Virus record (IMG/VR): IMGVR_UViG_3300044844_000854 | Coordinates: 40,575-104,574 of that record | Source: a virus | Length of the DNA: 64,000 nucleotides | Direction: 5' to 3' (one strand) | Shown: piece after piece, positions 44,993 through 53,709 of the stretch | Layout of the letters: the number at the start of each line of letters is the position of its first letter | Position numbering within the stretch: position 1 is the stretch's first letter | Made by a program: the position numbers and the translations under genes | The notes under the pieces: generated by a model | The model's database searches: none | What the model saw: the letters and a program-made list of their open reading frames with translations, nothing else | What the model was told of the DNA's origin: nothing

Positions 44993-46000
44993 ATGCTAGA
45001 CCAATCACTACTTGATAGGGTAATGCCAAGAATATCTAAATATGATAAATTTGAGCAGAAAATAAGATTATCTCATCTTAGGTATACAGATGATGGGTAT
45101 ATGGTTACACAAAAACCAATCAATGATAGGAAATACTTTAATCTTACTGATTATGCTAAAGACAATCTATTAGGTAAATTAGGAATACCTAAGAATTACT
45201 TTGCAAAAATTTCGGAAAGAAACAAAAAACTATCTGTAGAAATGATCAATGATGGATTATTAAGTGATAAAGAACACTACACAATTAAATTCATGGACGA
45301 TCATATTCGTGGTGTTCTTAATAGTGATGTAAAAACACTTGATGATATGACTATGCTAGCAGCAGTACAACAAGGTTTAAATGATACTGATTATGAATTA
45401 AGATCACTACATGTAGACCATAATGGATTATTCTTAAAACTATTATTTAAAGATACATACAATGACACATCTGTATATGCTAGATCATCTTCTCTTAGAG
45501 GTGGAATTACAATTACAAATTCAGATAACCTATATGCTGAAACAAGTGTAAAACCATTTTTATTTAGACAGGTATGTACAAATGATGCAACAATGAATAG
45601 TGAGAAATCATTTATTCTTAAAAACAATGTAGGGTATTCTAAAGAAGATTTATCATATAGAATTGCATCACTTGTAGCTTATTCTGTACTTAATGGTGGT
45701 GAATATGCAAGAGTTGCACTTGGATTAAATACCCTATCCATACCTAAGGATAAAATTAAAGGTATTATTGAGCAACTATGTAATCAAAATGATCTTAGTG
45801 TAAATGAAATTAAGCAGATTATTGTATCATTCAATAAAGAGCCACTCTACACACCTTTTGGGATATGTAATGCATTTACAGATTGTGCTAAGAATTTTGA
45901 AACTACTGATCTATTTAAGAAACAAAAACTTGAAGATATAGGTGGACAATATTTCAACTTACCAAAAGATAATTGGAAAGAATTACTAAAAATAGCATAG
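44993..46000 (+). CDS. DUF932-like phage protein
   Basis: 335 residues. YAKDNLLGKLGIPKNYF, DHIRGVLNSDVKTLDD, GITITNSDNLYAETSVKPFLFRQVCTN at about 165-195 match the style of DUF932 (phage/plasmid-like) proteins, which accompany replication and recombination genes. Their biochemistry is not settled. Start lies 4 bases after the GT2 stop. Confidence 0.7.
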   Translation: MLDQSLLDRVMPRISKYDKFEQKIRLSHLRYTDDGYMVTQKPINDRKYFNLTDYAKDNLLGKLGIPKNYFAKISERNKKLSVEMINDGLLSDKEHYTIKFMDDHIRGVLNSDVKTLDDMTMLAAVQQGLNDTDYELRSLHVDHNGLFLKLLFKDTYNDTSVYARSSSLRGGITITNSDNLYAETSVKPFLFRQVCTNDATMNSEKSFILKNNVGYSKEDLSYRIASLVAYSVLNGGEYARVALGLNTLSIPKDKIKGIIEQLCNQNDLSVNEIKQIIVSFNKEPLYTPFGICNAFTDCAKNFETTDLFKKQKLEDIGGQYFNLPKDNWKELLKIA

Positions 46001-46003
46001 CTA

Positions 46004-47107
46004 ATGTGTTTATATGCAAACAGCATTGACACAGAAAAGACAGACAAAGATATGAAAAACATACTTAAAGAACTTTACAATCCTGAGAACTATACAAAAT
46101 CAGCAGTAGCTAAAGAAGATGCACAACAAAAAACGGAAGTTAAAAAAGAAGAAGAACAACCAAAATACAAAAAAGGAACATTCTTCTCTAACATTGACCT
46201 AAGTAATAAAGAAGTAAAACAATCTAAAGCATACACTGAATATCCTGTAAAATCTTTAGGGATTATATCTGTAATAGATAAGCATATTGAACAGAAAAAG
46301 AATGAGCCACGATTTGGATTTCACCCATCTTCAATTTCTTTAGAAGATCCATTTTGTGCAAGGTATCATGCATTCCGTCATACAAGAGATGCACTATTCC
46401 AAACAGGTATCTTTGAAACCATTGAAGAAGCAAATCAAGCATTATCCATTCGTGGTAGATCAATAGATGTAGCATTACAAAGAGTATTTGATACAGGTCA
46501 TGCACTACACTCTATGTATCAAAATGATTATCTTTCTAGCATTCTTTGGGGTAAATGGGAAAGATATAATAAGGAAACAAAACTTGCAGAAGAACACATT
46601 GGTCATAAACCCGAAGGCAGGGGATGGGAATATATTGAGCCTACAATCAAAAATTCTGAATATGAAATTACAGGTCATACAGATGGTATTCTTAGAATAA
46701 ATGATGAATGGTATCTACTAGAGATTAAAAGTGCAAATGATGCAAGTTGGTCATTTATGCATTCACCTAGAGATGCACACCAAAAACAAGCACAGTTATA
46801 TTTACACTCTACATTGATTGGGTTTGAAGAGATAGAGCCAAAAGGTGTTGTATTTTTGTATGTAAATAAGAATACATCTAAGGAAAAGGAATTTCTTGTA
46901 TTAAAAGATAGCACAATGATACAACCAATCTTTGACGGCTTAAAGCTATTCTATGATTGCCTAGATAAACAAGAACTACCATCTAAGGTATGTTTAAGAA
47001 AGAAATGCCCTAGAGCAAATGATTGTCCTGCTCAAGAACTATGCTTTATGCTAGATGCAGGTATTGTAGGTGCAAAACAATTACAAAACATGATTTCCAA
47101 CAGGTAA
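46004..47107 (+). CDS. PD-(D/E)XK exonuclease, RecB/Cas4-like
   Basis: 367 residues. EITGHTDGILRINDEWYLLEIKSAND at about 222-247 holds the nuclease core (D, ExK), with QKQAQLYLH as motif IV helix. C-terminal CLRKKCPRANDCPAQELC has four cysteines spaced as in RecB/Cas4-type proteins that hold a zinc or iron-sulphur centre, though the first cysteine of the Cas4 cluster would lie in CARYH near 122. It probably degrades or trims DNA ends in recombination. Start may alternatively be the ATG at 46052. Confidence 0.75.
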   Translation: MCLYANSIDTEKTDKDMKNILKELYNPENYTKSAVAKEDAQQKTEVKKEEEQPKYKKGTFFSNIDLSNKEVKQSKAYTEYPVKSLGIISVIDKHIEQKKNEPRFGFHPSSISLEDPFCARYHAFRHTRDALFQTGIFETIEEANQALSIRGRSIDVALQRVFDTGHALHSMYQNDYLSSILWGKWERYNKETKLAEEHIGHKPEGRGWEYIEPTIKNSEYEITGHTDGILRINDEWYLLEIKSANDASWSFMHSPRDAHQKQAQLYLHSTLIGFEEIEPKGVVFLYVNKNTSKEKEFLVLKDSTMIQPIFDGLKLFYDCLDKQELPSKVCLRKKCPRANDCPAQELCFMLDAGIVGAKQLQNMISNR

Positions 47108-47158
47108 AAAACGGAACATTAAAAAACCAAACAGATAAGACACTACAAAGGAAACACT

Positions 47159-47662
47159 ATGTCATTCTATGAAAACAAACCAATTACAAAGAAACAACAA
47201 AATACAAGTGAATACACTACAACATCTCTAGACACACAGATGGTATTTAAAGTACCACAAATGCCTACAATGACAGATGAAGAATTACAATCACTTGAAT
47301 TACCTTTAGATTTATCACAATGCCCAACAGACCAGCTTGTAGCATTATTCACCTACTATACACACCTTGTAGCAACTACAGGGTATCAACTCTCACTGAT
47401 TGCAGGTAATGAATTACAATTACAGGTAGAGGTAGAGAGTGAAACTGCAATTCAATACTCTCAAGCAAGCTCAACTAAAGTAGGTGATAGAAAGCAGCAA
47501 GCAAGTGCATCTTTATCCGTTGTTAGCCTTAAACAAGAACTAATTCAAGCAACTAAAGATAAAATCATTGTAAATGCATTGCTAGAGGGTTATAAGACTA
47601 AATACTATTCTATTAAGAATGAACTTGATAGACGAGTACATATTAGGTACGAACATTCCTAA
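47159..47662 (+). CDS. Hypothetical protein
   Basis: 167 residues, Gln-, Thr- and Ser-rich N-terminus, then helices (about 60-105 and 120-160) that may pair as a coiled coil. No recognised family. Leader carries an A-tract/CGGA element 50 bases upstream and AAGGAAAC as ribosome site. It lies between the nuclease and the SpoVS-like gene. Confidence 0.55.
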   Translation: MSFYENKPITKKQQNTSEYTTTSLDTQMVFKVPQMPTMTDEELQSLELPLDLSQCPTDQLVALFTYYTHLVATTGYQLSLIAGNELQLQVEVESETAIQYSQASSTKVGDRKQQASASLSVVSLKQELIQATKDKIIVNALLEGYKTKYYSIKNELDRRVHIRYEHS

Positions 47663-47698
47663 ACCAACCATAACACAAGAAAAACGGAACAAACAAAA

Positions 47699-47986
47699 AT
47701 GGAAGAAAAACAAATTATCAACTTAAAGGTTAGTGGTAAATCTGATCCATCTAAAGTAGCAGGTGCTATTGTAAAATATATGCATGAAGGTAATGAAGTA
47801 GAAATCACTACTATTGGTGCAAGTGCAATCAATCAAGCAGTAAAAGCTCTAGCAATTGCAAGGGGAATGGTAGGAACAAGTGGCTATGATTTATCATTTA
47901 TTGTAGGTTTTGCAGAAGAAACAATTGATGATGAATTAAGAACAGCAATTAAATTCTTCCCTATCAAGACTAAATTTGGTAAATAA
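47699..47986 (+). CDS. SpoVS-family protein
   Basis: 95 residues. INLKVSGKSDPSKVAGAIVKYM, then VEITTIGASAINQAVKALAIARGMV, SGYDLSFIVGFAEETIDDELRTAIKF: this is the complete SpoVS pattern, a small Alba-like fold known from spore-forming bacteria and a few other phyla. In Bacillus, SpoVS affects septation and spore development; the fold suggests nucleic-acid binding. In this phage it could coat DNA or act on host cell-state genes. Family call is firm, role is not. Confidence 0.85.
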   Translation: MEEKQIINLKVSGKSDPSKVAGAIVKYMHEGNEVEITTIGASAINQAVKALAIARGMVGTSGYDLSFIVGFAEETIDDELRTAIKFFPIKTKFGK

Positions 47987-48029
47987 TAACTACTCACTAC
48001 TCACTCACTAAAAAAACGGACATTTAAAA

Positions 48030-48089
48030 ATGGCTAAAACACAAATGCCTACTAAAGATAAAGGCACAACCAAACCAAAGAAATGCTAA
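48030..48089 (+). CDS. Possible 19-residue basic peptide
   Basis: ATG directly after a full A-tract/CGGA element in the place where it precedes other genes. It codes MAKTQMPTKDKGTTKPKKC: seven Lys and a final Cys. It fits the gap between the SpoVS-like gene and queE. Too short to judge by codon use; called because of the translation signal. Confidence 0.35.
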   Translation: MAKTQMPTKDKGTTKPKKC

Positions 48090-48143
48090 ACACTAATCTA
48101 TACACTCTTTAGATATAGATAAGAAAAAACGGAAGATACAAAA

Positions 48144-48848
48144 ATGACAAAAGAAAAAACATATAAAATTGTAGAGATGTATGAAACAATACAAGGTGAA
48201 GGCTTTTGGTCAGGTCACTCTATATTCATCATTAGATTTAAAGGTTGTAATGTATGGACAGGTAAAGAAAGTGATCGACATAAAGCTAAAGCAATGTGTG
48301 GATTATGGTGTGATACAAACTTTGTAGATACCAAAAAGGAAAAGAAAGGTGGTACATATACCCTAGATGAATTAGAAGAATATGTACTAACCAATGTATC
48401 ACCTGAAAGAACACCTATCATTCTACTTACAGGTGGTGAACCAATGTTACAGGTAGATGCTGAATTGATTACTTCATTTATTGATATGGATTTTAGAGTA
48501 CATATTGAAACCAATGGAAGTCAGTCAGTAGAAGAAGTTCTAAAGGTAATCAATGAAAATCCACCATTTATGATTAGTACGGTATGGGTAACAGTATCAC
48601 CTAAGCCACCATTACCATTACATAAGAGTTTATTTGATTTACCACCATTTGCATTAGAGTTAAAGTGTGTGTTTGATAAACAGATGGATTTACATGCTTA
48701 TGATGATTTAGAATGTTATGCTAGATATATCCAACCTGTTGAAATTGATGGTAAGACTAATCTACAACAGTGTATTGATTTTGTTATGAATAATGGCAAT
48801 AGATTTGCACTTACAACACAAGCCCATAAAGTTTGGAAAATTGAATAA
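48144..48848 (+). CDS. queE: 7-carboxy-7-deazaguanine synthase
   Basis: 234 residues. YETIQGEGFWSG and FIIRFKGCNVWTGKESDR followed by CGLWCDTNF give the radical SAM cysteines with the stretched C-x14/15-C-x2/3-C spacing of E. coli-type QueE. ILLTGGEPMLQ and HIETNGSQ complete the family signature. It turns carboxy-tetrahydropterin into 7-carboxy-7-deazaguanine, the QueC substrate. It lies 20 kb from folE, queC and dpdA, in the recombination block, and is closed by a terminator. Confidence 0.93.
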   Translation: MTKEKTYKIVEMYETIQGEGFWSGHSIFIIRFKGCNVWTGKESDRHKAKAMCGLWCDTNFVDTKKEKKGGTYTLDELEEYVLTNVSPERTPIILLTGGEPMLQVDAELITSFIDMDFRVHIETNGSQSVEEVLKVINENPPFMISTVWVTVSPKPPLPLHKSLFDLPPFALELKCVFDKQMDLHAYDDLECYARYIQPVEIDGKTNLQQCIDFVMNNGNRFALTTQAHKVWKIE

Positions 48849-48920
48849 AATTAAGCAATAATCACAATAAACTTGATACATAGAGTGTTTAATGTTAAGG
48901 TTTTATGGTTGTTGTTGAAG

Positions 48921-48970
48921 TAGCTCATTTGATCTCTTATCCTTGGGGGATTGAATGGGCTATTTTATTT
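48921..48970 (+). terminator. Rho-independent terminator after queE
   Basis: TAGCTCATTTGATC (48921-48934) pairs with GATTGAATGGGCTA (48949-48962) over 14 pairs including three G-T, loop of 14, followed by TTTTATTTTAAT. Confidence 0.75.
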
Positions 48971-48982
48971 TAATCTCTTTAT

Positions 48983-49092
48983 ATGCTTTAAAATGCTTTA
49001 ATTTGATCATTCTATACTTGTTTAATACTTACCTATCTAAAACATATAATCTATTCTTAAAATGCTTTAAATCATGCTTAAAATGAATTTTT
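48983..49092 (+). repeat. AT-rich direct repeats (ATGCTTTAA), iteron-like
   Basis: ATGCTTTAA occurs at 48983, 48993 and 49062, with a variant ATGCTTAAAATG at 49074. TATACTTG/CATACTTG plus TTT is repeated at about 49012 and 49117. Such phased AT-rich repeats resemble origin iterons, but initiator binding is only a guess. Confidence 0.5.
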
Positions 49093-49282
49093 ATCTTTAA
49101 TCTATATCAATCATTCATACTTGTTTTTTTACCTATATCAATTTTTAATATACCTGATCAAATTCTAATGATACCAATTTTATAGTAAAAATAAATAAAT
49201 ATCAGCACTTTACAATTTACACTTTCTCAATACTCATTTATAAAATCACTATATATTTCAATACCTTAGACAATATAGAAAT

Positions 49283-49311
49283 TTGATTTTTTCACTAAGA
49301 AATGATATAAT
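49283..49311 (+). promoter_or_regulatory. Promoter with CACTAAGA spacer element
   Basis: TTGATT at 49283, 17 bases containing TTCACTAAGAAATG, TATAAT at 49306. Drives the gene at 49373. Confidence 0.72.
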
Positions 49312-49372
49312 GACTTTGCTTTAAATGATCACTTGATCAAAACCACCTACATGATGACGGAGAAAAGTCAAA

Positions 49373-49900
49373 ATGAGAACAAAAAGAACAACCGTTTCAG
49401 GTGTCTATTGGGACATCTTGGTAAAAAATCACCACAACGGCACAAATACCATTCCTAAGAAACCATTCAATTCAAATTGGAATGACAGTCATACACCTGT
49501 TGTAGATCACTCTTGGAACAAATACTCAAAAACAATTAGAGTTATGTTTGATGTTATTAGCAATGGTGAAGATTATCCTGATCGACAATATCAGATCAAT
49601 GTCGTCAATGTTTGGACATCATGCCCTGATAGTAGTAAATTCAATGACTACACAGATACACAACTTGCTTGGCTACATAAACTTATGACAGTATGTGTGA
49701 TCTTAAACGAACTTGTAGTTAGCGATAGTAGTTTAAATCGTGATATTGTTAAGATCAACTCTATCTTAGACACTTTATATGCTAAGCAAGATGATGTATC
49801 TAAGATCAAATTAAATGATGCACAAAGAGAAAATGCATTGATGCTTTTAGATCAATATAAGGCTCACCCCAAAATGTTAAGGCTATCCACAATCAAATAA
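49373..49900 (+). CDS. Hypothetical protein, first of the pre-primosome block
   Basis: 175 residues, no recognised family. Aromatic segment TVSGVYWDILVKNHHNGTNT near the start and a helical second half. ACGGAGAAAAGTC gives the ribosome site. Its strong promoter and position after the AT-rich region suggest early expression. Confidence 0.6.
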   Translation: MRTKRTTVSGVYWDILVKNHHNGTNTIPKKPFNSNWNDSHTPVVDHSWNKYSKTIRVMFDVISNGEDYPDRQYQINVVNVWTSCPDSSKFNDYTDTQLAWLHKLMTVCVILNELVVSDSSLNRDIVKINSILDTLYAKQDDVSKIKLNDAQRENALMLLDQYKAHPKMLRLSTIK

Positions 49901-49984
49901 TGGATATTTACGATATACACTAAGTAATCTATACTTGTATCATAAATTCTTTCATAAACCACACTTGCAACAAACGAGATTAAA

Positions 49985-51019
49985 ATGCGAGAACTCACTT
50001 TTGAAGAAGAAACAGCAATCACTTTACTAGAAACTGCTGTAAGACTAAAACCCAAAGCAACTGCACTCAAAAACGGAGCAGAAAAACTTTTGTCATTTTT
50101 AAACTCTAACAGATCAGAACGACCAAAACTGACTGAAAAGAATATTGAAGAACTTGACAATGTGTTAGCTAAACATGGTATCAACTTGGCAGTATTGTTA
50201 AAGACACAACCTACTACACAAGCTAAACAGACACCTATCGTAAATCCTGCAATGGAAGCATATAAACAAGCATTTGCGATTGCAACACCTATTGTTAGTG
50301 ATAGTAGTGTTGAACAACCAAAGGCAACTGTTACTGTGCTAAATAGCCAAATCGAAACAATTAAGAGTAAATTGTTAAAGTTAAGACTACAATTCAAACT
50401 TGATGATAAAGCAAACAAAAACAAGAATGAATGGCTTGATACCTTTTCTAGTGATTGTTTAGATCGTATTGCAAAATATGGTGATCGCACAAAATTTACA
50501 GATAAGCAGATTGATGTGATCAACAAATATGTACAAGATGATGATAACAATCTTAGCTACACACCACAGACAAACTACACACTTGCAGATGTTAGTGGTA
50601 ATAAGCTAAGAGAACTTATCCTACATACTCGTGATGTAATGGGCAAATATGCTATTGTAGGTGATACAATTCAGCACAACTACTCTATGTTATGGAATAC
50701 ACAAAGTGCTACAATCAACAAGCTACTTACACTTGAACTTACAGATGCACAAATTGTTTGGATTGTAGACTTTATGATCAAACTACAAGAAAATAGTCGT
50801 ATTGTTGCTAAGGATCACAAAGAAGATGATCGTAGAAAAAACTATTTCAAATGTGTAGAACTACTTAAAAAACTTGTAGATGGTTTAGCTACCAAACAAG
50901 ACTTACTTACTAAAGAAGATCGTGTGTTTTTACAAAGCTATGTTAAAAATACTTGGTCAAATGAGCCAATCCAAGAAGTAATCAACAGAACTGTTGAAAC
51001 ACAAAGAGAAAGACAATAA
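49985..51019 (+). CDS. Hypothetical helical protein
   Basis: 344 residues, helical, charged, with three similar stretches of style L-T-x-x-D/Q-x-x-x-I/V-x-x-Y/F (TDKQIDVINKYVQD, TDAQIVWIVDFMIK, TKEDRVFLQSYVKN), which may be degenerate repeats of a small helical unit. No family recognised. A Pro/Thr-rich linker lies at about 73-110. An A-tract/CGGA element is at 50068. A minus-strand frame of 228 codons overlaps it but has no signals. Confidence 0.62.
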   Translation: MRELTFEEETAITLLETAVRLKPKATALKNGAEKLLSFLNSNRSERPKLTEKNIEELDNVLAKHGINLAVLLKTQPTTQAKQTPIVNPAMEAYKQAFAIATPIVSDSSVEQPKATVTVLNSQIETIKSKLLKLRLQFKLDDKANKNKNEWLDTFSSDCLDRIAKYGDRTKFTDKQIDVINKYVQDDDNNLSYTPQTNYTLADVSGNKLRELILHTRDVMGKYAIVGDTIQHNYSMLWNTQSATINKLLTLELTDAQIVWIVDFMIKLQENSRIVAKDHKEDDRRKNYFKCVELLKKLVDGLATKQDLLTKEDRVFLQSYVKNTWSNEPIQEVINRTVETQRERQ

Positions 51020-51025
51020 CAACAA

Positions 51026-51439
51026 ATGTCAGACACAAAATACAAAACAAGGTTAAGATTAAGAGTATTCAACATTGAAAAAGAAAAGCTCTATTTCTTA
51101 AATGTGGATTATAGCTACAATTCTATGACTATTGCTAAACAACATCAGCAATCAACATATGAAGAATGTGAAGAAATTTGTGCTACCTTAGCACTGATTG
51201 CAAAATCAAATGGACTTGACAATGATGAGCTACAGGCAATTGTAATTCCTTTAGTGGATTATATGTATATGAACCATGCAAGCTATGATCGTAAGGAATT
51301 TAAAGATGATGTGCCTAGAACTACTGCACTATGTAGAATGATTGAAATCACAAATATCTACAAGTATTTAGGTGATATTAAGACAAACACAATCTTTAGT
51401 GATTATCTCAAATCCAAAGATATGTTATGGGGTATTTAA
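51026..51439 (+). CDS. Hypothetical protein
   Basis: 137 residues, begins with a beta hairpin (YKTRLRLRVFNIEKEKLYFL) and goes on with helices. No recognised family. It follows the previous gene by 6 bases and ends before a run of non-coding sequence with an A-tract/CGGA element. Confidence 0.58.
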   Translation: MSDTKYKTRLRLRVFNIEKEKLYFLNVDYSYNSMTIAKQHQQSTYEECEEICATLALIAKSNGLDNDELQAIVIPLVDYMYMNHASYDRKEFKDDVPRTTALCRMIEITNIYKYLGDIKTNTIFSDYLKSKDMLWGI

Positions 51440-51527
51440 GATCATACTAAACTAGACTAAAAAAAACGGAATTTAAAAAAAAGGCAATAGGTAAAAAAAT
51501 ACGAACATATTTATATATGTTTAGATA

Positions 51528-51556
51528 TTTATAACACTCACTAAGAACATTATAAT
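51528..51556 (+). promoter_or_regulatory. Promoter with CACTAAGA spacer element
   Basis: TTTATA at 51528, 17 bases containing ACTCACTAAGAACAT, TATAAT at 51551. The leader that follows ends TTTTTTTCAACAACAAGGAG. Confidence 0.75.
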
Positions 51557-51604
51557 TGATTATATCTTTTATGATATTCTTTTTTTCAACAACAAGGAGA
51601 TATT

Positions 51605-52516
51605 GTGCAAGCACTTATCAAATTCTTAGCTACATACCATTCAGTTATAGGTGAGATCGTACCCCAACACTCTCTTATGCTATGTGTATGCTTGGCAGAT
51701 AAAATCATTGGTATCAACACTACTGTAGATAACCTTACTACTAGATGTTGTGTCAATAAATATGCAGTAGACTTACTTGCATCTCGTACAGGTTATGTTG
51801 TCGTTCAAGGTAATAACATTTACTTACAAGATACATTCTTTAAGGATTTCAACATTGTTCAACAAGAACTAGCTATGGAAGTCGTATACATTGATAAATA
51901 TGTAGCACCTGAACAACCAATCGTTAGAACAGAGCAATCACCACCTGCAATCATGCTTACAACAGATAGTGGTGAACAACGATACATTGAACTTGTGCCT
52001 GCTGGTAGCACAGAAAAACCTATCCAACTGATCAATAATACAGATGCTTTAGGTACACTTACTAAAACACTCATGGCTACTGCTGATAAAAAGGCAAGCA
52101 CACGAAAGGCAGCACCAAAACAAAAAGCTACACAAGAAGGTAGCACTAATGCTGTTATTGTTGCTTTAGAGTTGTTTGATGAGTTATATCGCACTAAGTT
52201 TGCTGATTTGCCACCACCTAAGCATTCAATGAAAGATCGCACATCACTTAAAGAACTTGCTGATCACTTTGGTGGCAAGGTTTTGTCAGATACAATTCAA
52301 TGGTTTTTCACCAATTACGAAGAACTAAAGAAGAAATATAATTGGTCTTATCCTAGTGTTGGACTATTCTACGGTTTCAGAAATTCAATCTTCCCATTAG
52401 CTATCAAGAACGAAAAGGTTGATAACAATGTAAAATGGGGATCACACCACAAGGAAGATAATGAGAGAGATGATGGTGATGAAGTTGGATTTGGTATCAA
52501 GTTAGATGATGAATAA
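51605..52516 (+). CDS. Probable replication initiator/organiser protein
   Basis: 303 residues from a GTG; AAGGAG lies 6 bases upstream. Residues about 1-90 look like a winged-helix region (LADKIIGINTTVDNLTTRCC, YAVDLLASRTGYVVVQGNNI). A linker rich in Lys, Ala, Thr follows (155-180). The C-terminal domain EL FDELYRTKFADLPPP, LKELADHFGG, IQWFFTNYEELKKKY, VGLFYGFRNSIFP resembles helicase-loading/replication proteins of phages. The DnaC-like loader, DnaB-like helicase and primase genes follow. Function is inferred from build and context. Confidence 0.55.
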   Translation: MQALIKFLATYHSVIGEIVPQHSLMLCVCLADKIIGINTTVDNLTTRCCVNKYAVDLLASRTGYVVVQGNNIYLQDTFFKDFNIVQQELAMEVVYIDKYVAPEQPIVRTEQSPPAIMLTTDSGEQRYIELVPAGSTEKPIQLINNTDALGTLTKTLMATADKKASTRKAAPKQKATQEGSTNAVIVALELFDELYRTKFADLPPPKHSMKDRTSLKELADHFGGKVLSDTIQWFFTNYEELKKKYNWSYPSVGLFYGFRNSIFPLAIKNEKVDNNVKWGSHHKEDNERDDGDEVGFGIKLDDE

Positions 52517-52545
52517 TTGACAGATTATATTTGTTTATATATAGT
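52517..52545 (+). promoter_or_regulatory. Sigma70-type promoter
   Basis: TTGACA at 52517, 17 bases, TATAGT at 52540. Drives the gene at 52583, which has AGGAG. Confidence 0.65.
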
Positions 52546-52582
52546 ATGACTACTTGCATAATACAACATAGGAGTAGTCATA

Positions 52583-52885
52583 ATGCAAATCACTACATTA
52601 AATTTAAAAGGTTGCTTGATTGATCAATTATTGGTAGATGAAGAAAAACCAAGACACAAGCTAATGAAAACATACTCATATAAAAATAAATGGTTTGTGG
52701 AAATCTATGAGGCATTTAATTCACGAACTAATTCAAGAACAAGAGTATTTGCAAATCTTTTAGCACCTGATGATGCTTTTAGAACAATCCCTACACTTGC
52801 AACTAAGCATAGAATTTTTACATCTATGTATGAACATAAGAATATAGATGAATTGGAATACCAAGATTTAGTTAAAGGTATGTAA
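52583..52885 (+). CDS. Hypothetical protein, single-gene unit
   Basis: 100 residues, mixed fold, basic in the middle (YKNKWFVEIYEAFNSRTNSR). Leader TAGGAGTAGTCATA gives the ribosome site, and the promoter TTGACA/TATAGT lies 40 bases upstream. No recognised family. It interrupts the replication block as a separate unit. Confidence 0.6.
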   Translation: MQITTLNLKGCLIDQLLVDEEKPRHKLMKTYSYKNKWFVEIYEAFNSRTNSRTRVFANLLAPDDAFRTIPTLATKHRIFTSMYEHKNIDELEYQDLVKGM

Positions 52886-52950
52886 GATAATCTATCAAAC
52901 TTAAACATAACAACAACAAAAAAACGGGAATTTAAAAAATACCTTAGATA

Positions 52951-52979
52951 TATACTAACAACACTTAGATCGTTATACT
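52951..52979 (+). promoter_or_regulatory. Promoter with CACTTAGA spacer element
   Basis: TATACT at 52951 as weak -35, 17 bases containing ACACTTAGATCG, TATACT at 52974. Drives the helicase loader gene. Confidence 0.55.
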
Positions 52980-53038
52980 CTATACCATATCAATCATTGA
53001 TATATTTTTTCTATTCCGTTTTTCTCAAGGAAACACAG

Positions 53039-53680
53039 ATGACACAACAACAATACTCAAGACCTAGAGTTGAACTTACACCAAAGGTACTTGATAGATT
53101 AAACATCGGTAAACGATATTGGCAATCGTCCTTAGATACCTTGCCTAAAGAAAGCAAACACTATTCAATCACTAAAGAATATGTTAAGGAATTTGCACTT
53201 AAATATGAGCCTAAAGGTATTGGCTTGTTTCTATGGGGTAACAATTCCACAGGTAAAACATGGACTGCTACTGCTATCCTTAAAGAACTTGCTCATATTG
53301 GCTACACTGCATACACTATCTTAGGTGATGAACTTCGAGCAATTTATATAAACAATCAGATGTTCGATCCTGATAACTCTATCATTAGATGGGTAGAGAA
53401 TGTCGAAATCCTTTTGATTGAAGATATTGGTAAAGAGTATAATGCTAGTGGCAGTGGTTGGGCAGAACTATGCTTTGAAAACCTGCTTAGAAAGCGATCA
53501 CGAAATCTAAAGGTAACTATCATTACTACAAATTTGTCACCAGATGAATTTAAAGATAGGTACAAAAACTCTGCTATGGCTATCTTACTAGAGTCAATGA
53601 TAGCTATACAAGTGAAATCAACTGACAATCGTGCTAAAATCCAAGCAGAGATACAAAAAACAATCGTTAATCCTAGCTAA
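53039..53680 (+). CDS. DnaC/IstB-like helicase loader ATPase
   Basis: 213 residues from the ATG at 53039, which has AAGGAAACACAG; an upstream in-frame start at 52997 has none. AAA+ marks: FLWGNNSTGKTWTATAI (Walker A 67-74), VEILLIEDIGKEY (Walker B), ITTNLSPDEF (sensor 1 N), and a C-terminal Arg (RYKNSAMAILLES region). DnaC-type proteins place the replicative helicase on DNA. Order loader, helicase, primase with the putative initiator is a full primosome set. Confidence 0.87.
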   Translation: MTQQQYSRPRVELTPKVLDRLNIGKRYWQSSLDTLPKESKHYSITKEYVKEFALKYEPKGIGLFLWGNNSTGKTWTATAILKELAHIGYTAYTILGDELRAIYINNQMFDPDNSIIRWVENVEILLIEDIGKEYNASGSGWAELCFENLLRKRSRNLKVTIITTNLSPDEFKDRYKNSAMAILLESMIAIQVKSTDNRAKIQAEIQKTIVNPS

Positions 53681-53709
53681 AAAAACGGAACATATAAAAA
53701 GGCATAGTA

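Larger units (their letters stand above)
48849..49372 (+). other. 520-base non-coding AT-rich region
   Basis: Holds a terminator (48921-48970), then about 280 bases of very AT-rich DNA with short direct repeats, then a promoter (49283). No gene-like frame was found. It lies between the recombination block and the primosome block and is the best candidate for a replication origin in the window. Confidence 0.55.

Noticed and set aside
23000-48848. Campylobacter phage as the source, because of AT-richness and deazaguanine genes
   Set aside because: Strong TTGACA-type -35 boxes are not typical there, and the tail gene set differs from the T4-like plan of those phages. The host is left open.
49864-50550. 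A 228-codon open frame on the minus strand
   Set aside because: It lies over well-supported plus-strand genes, has no ribosome site, and its composition (Ser, Leu, Phe) is what the reverse of AT-rich coding sequence gives.
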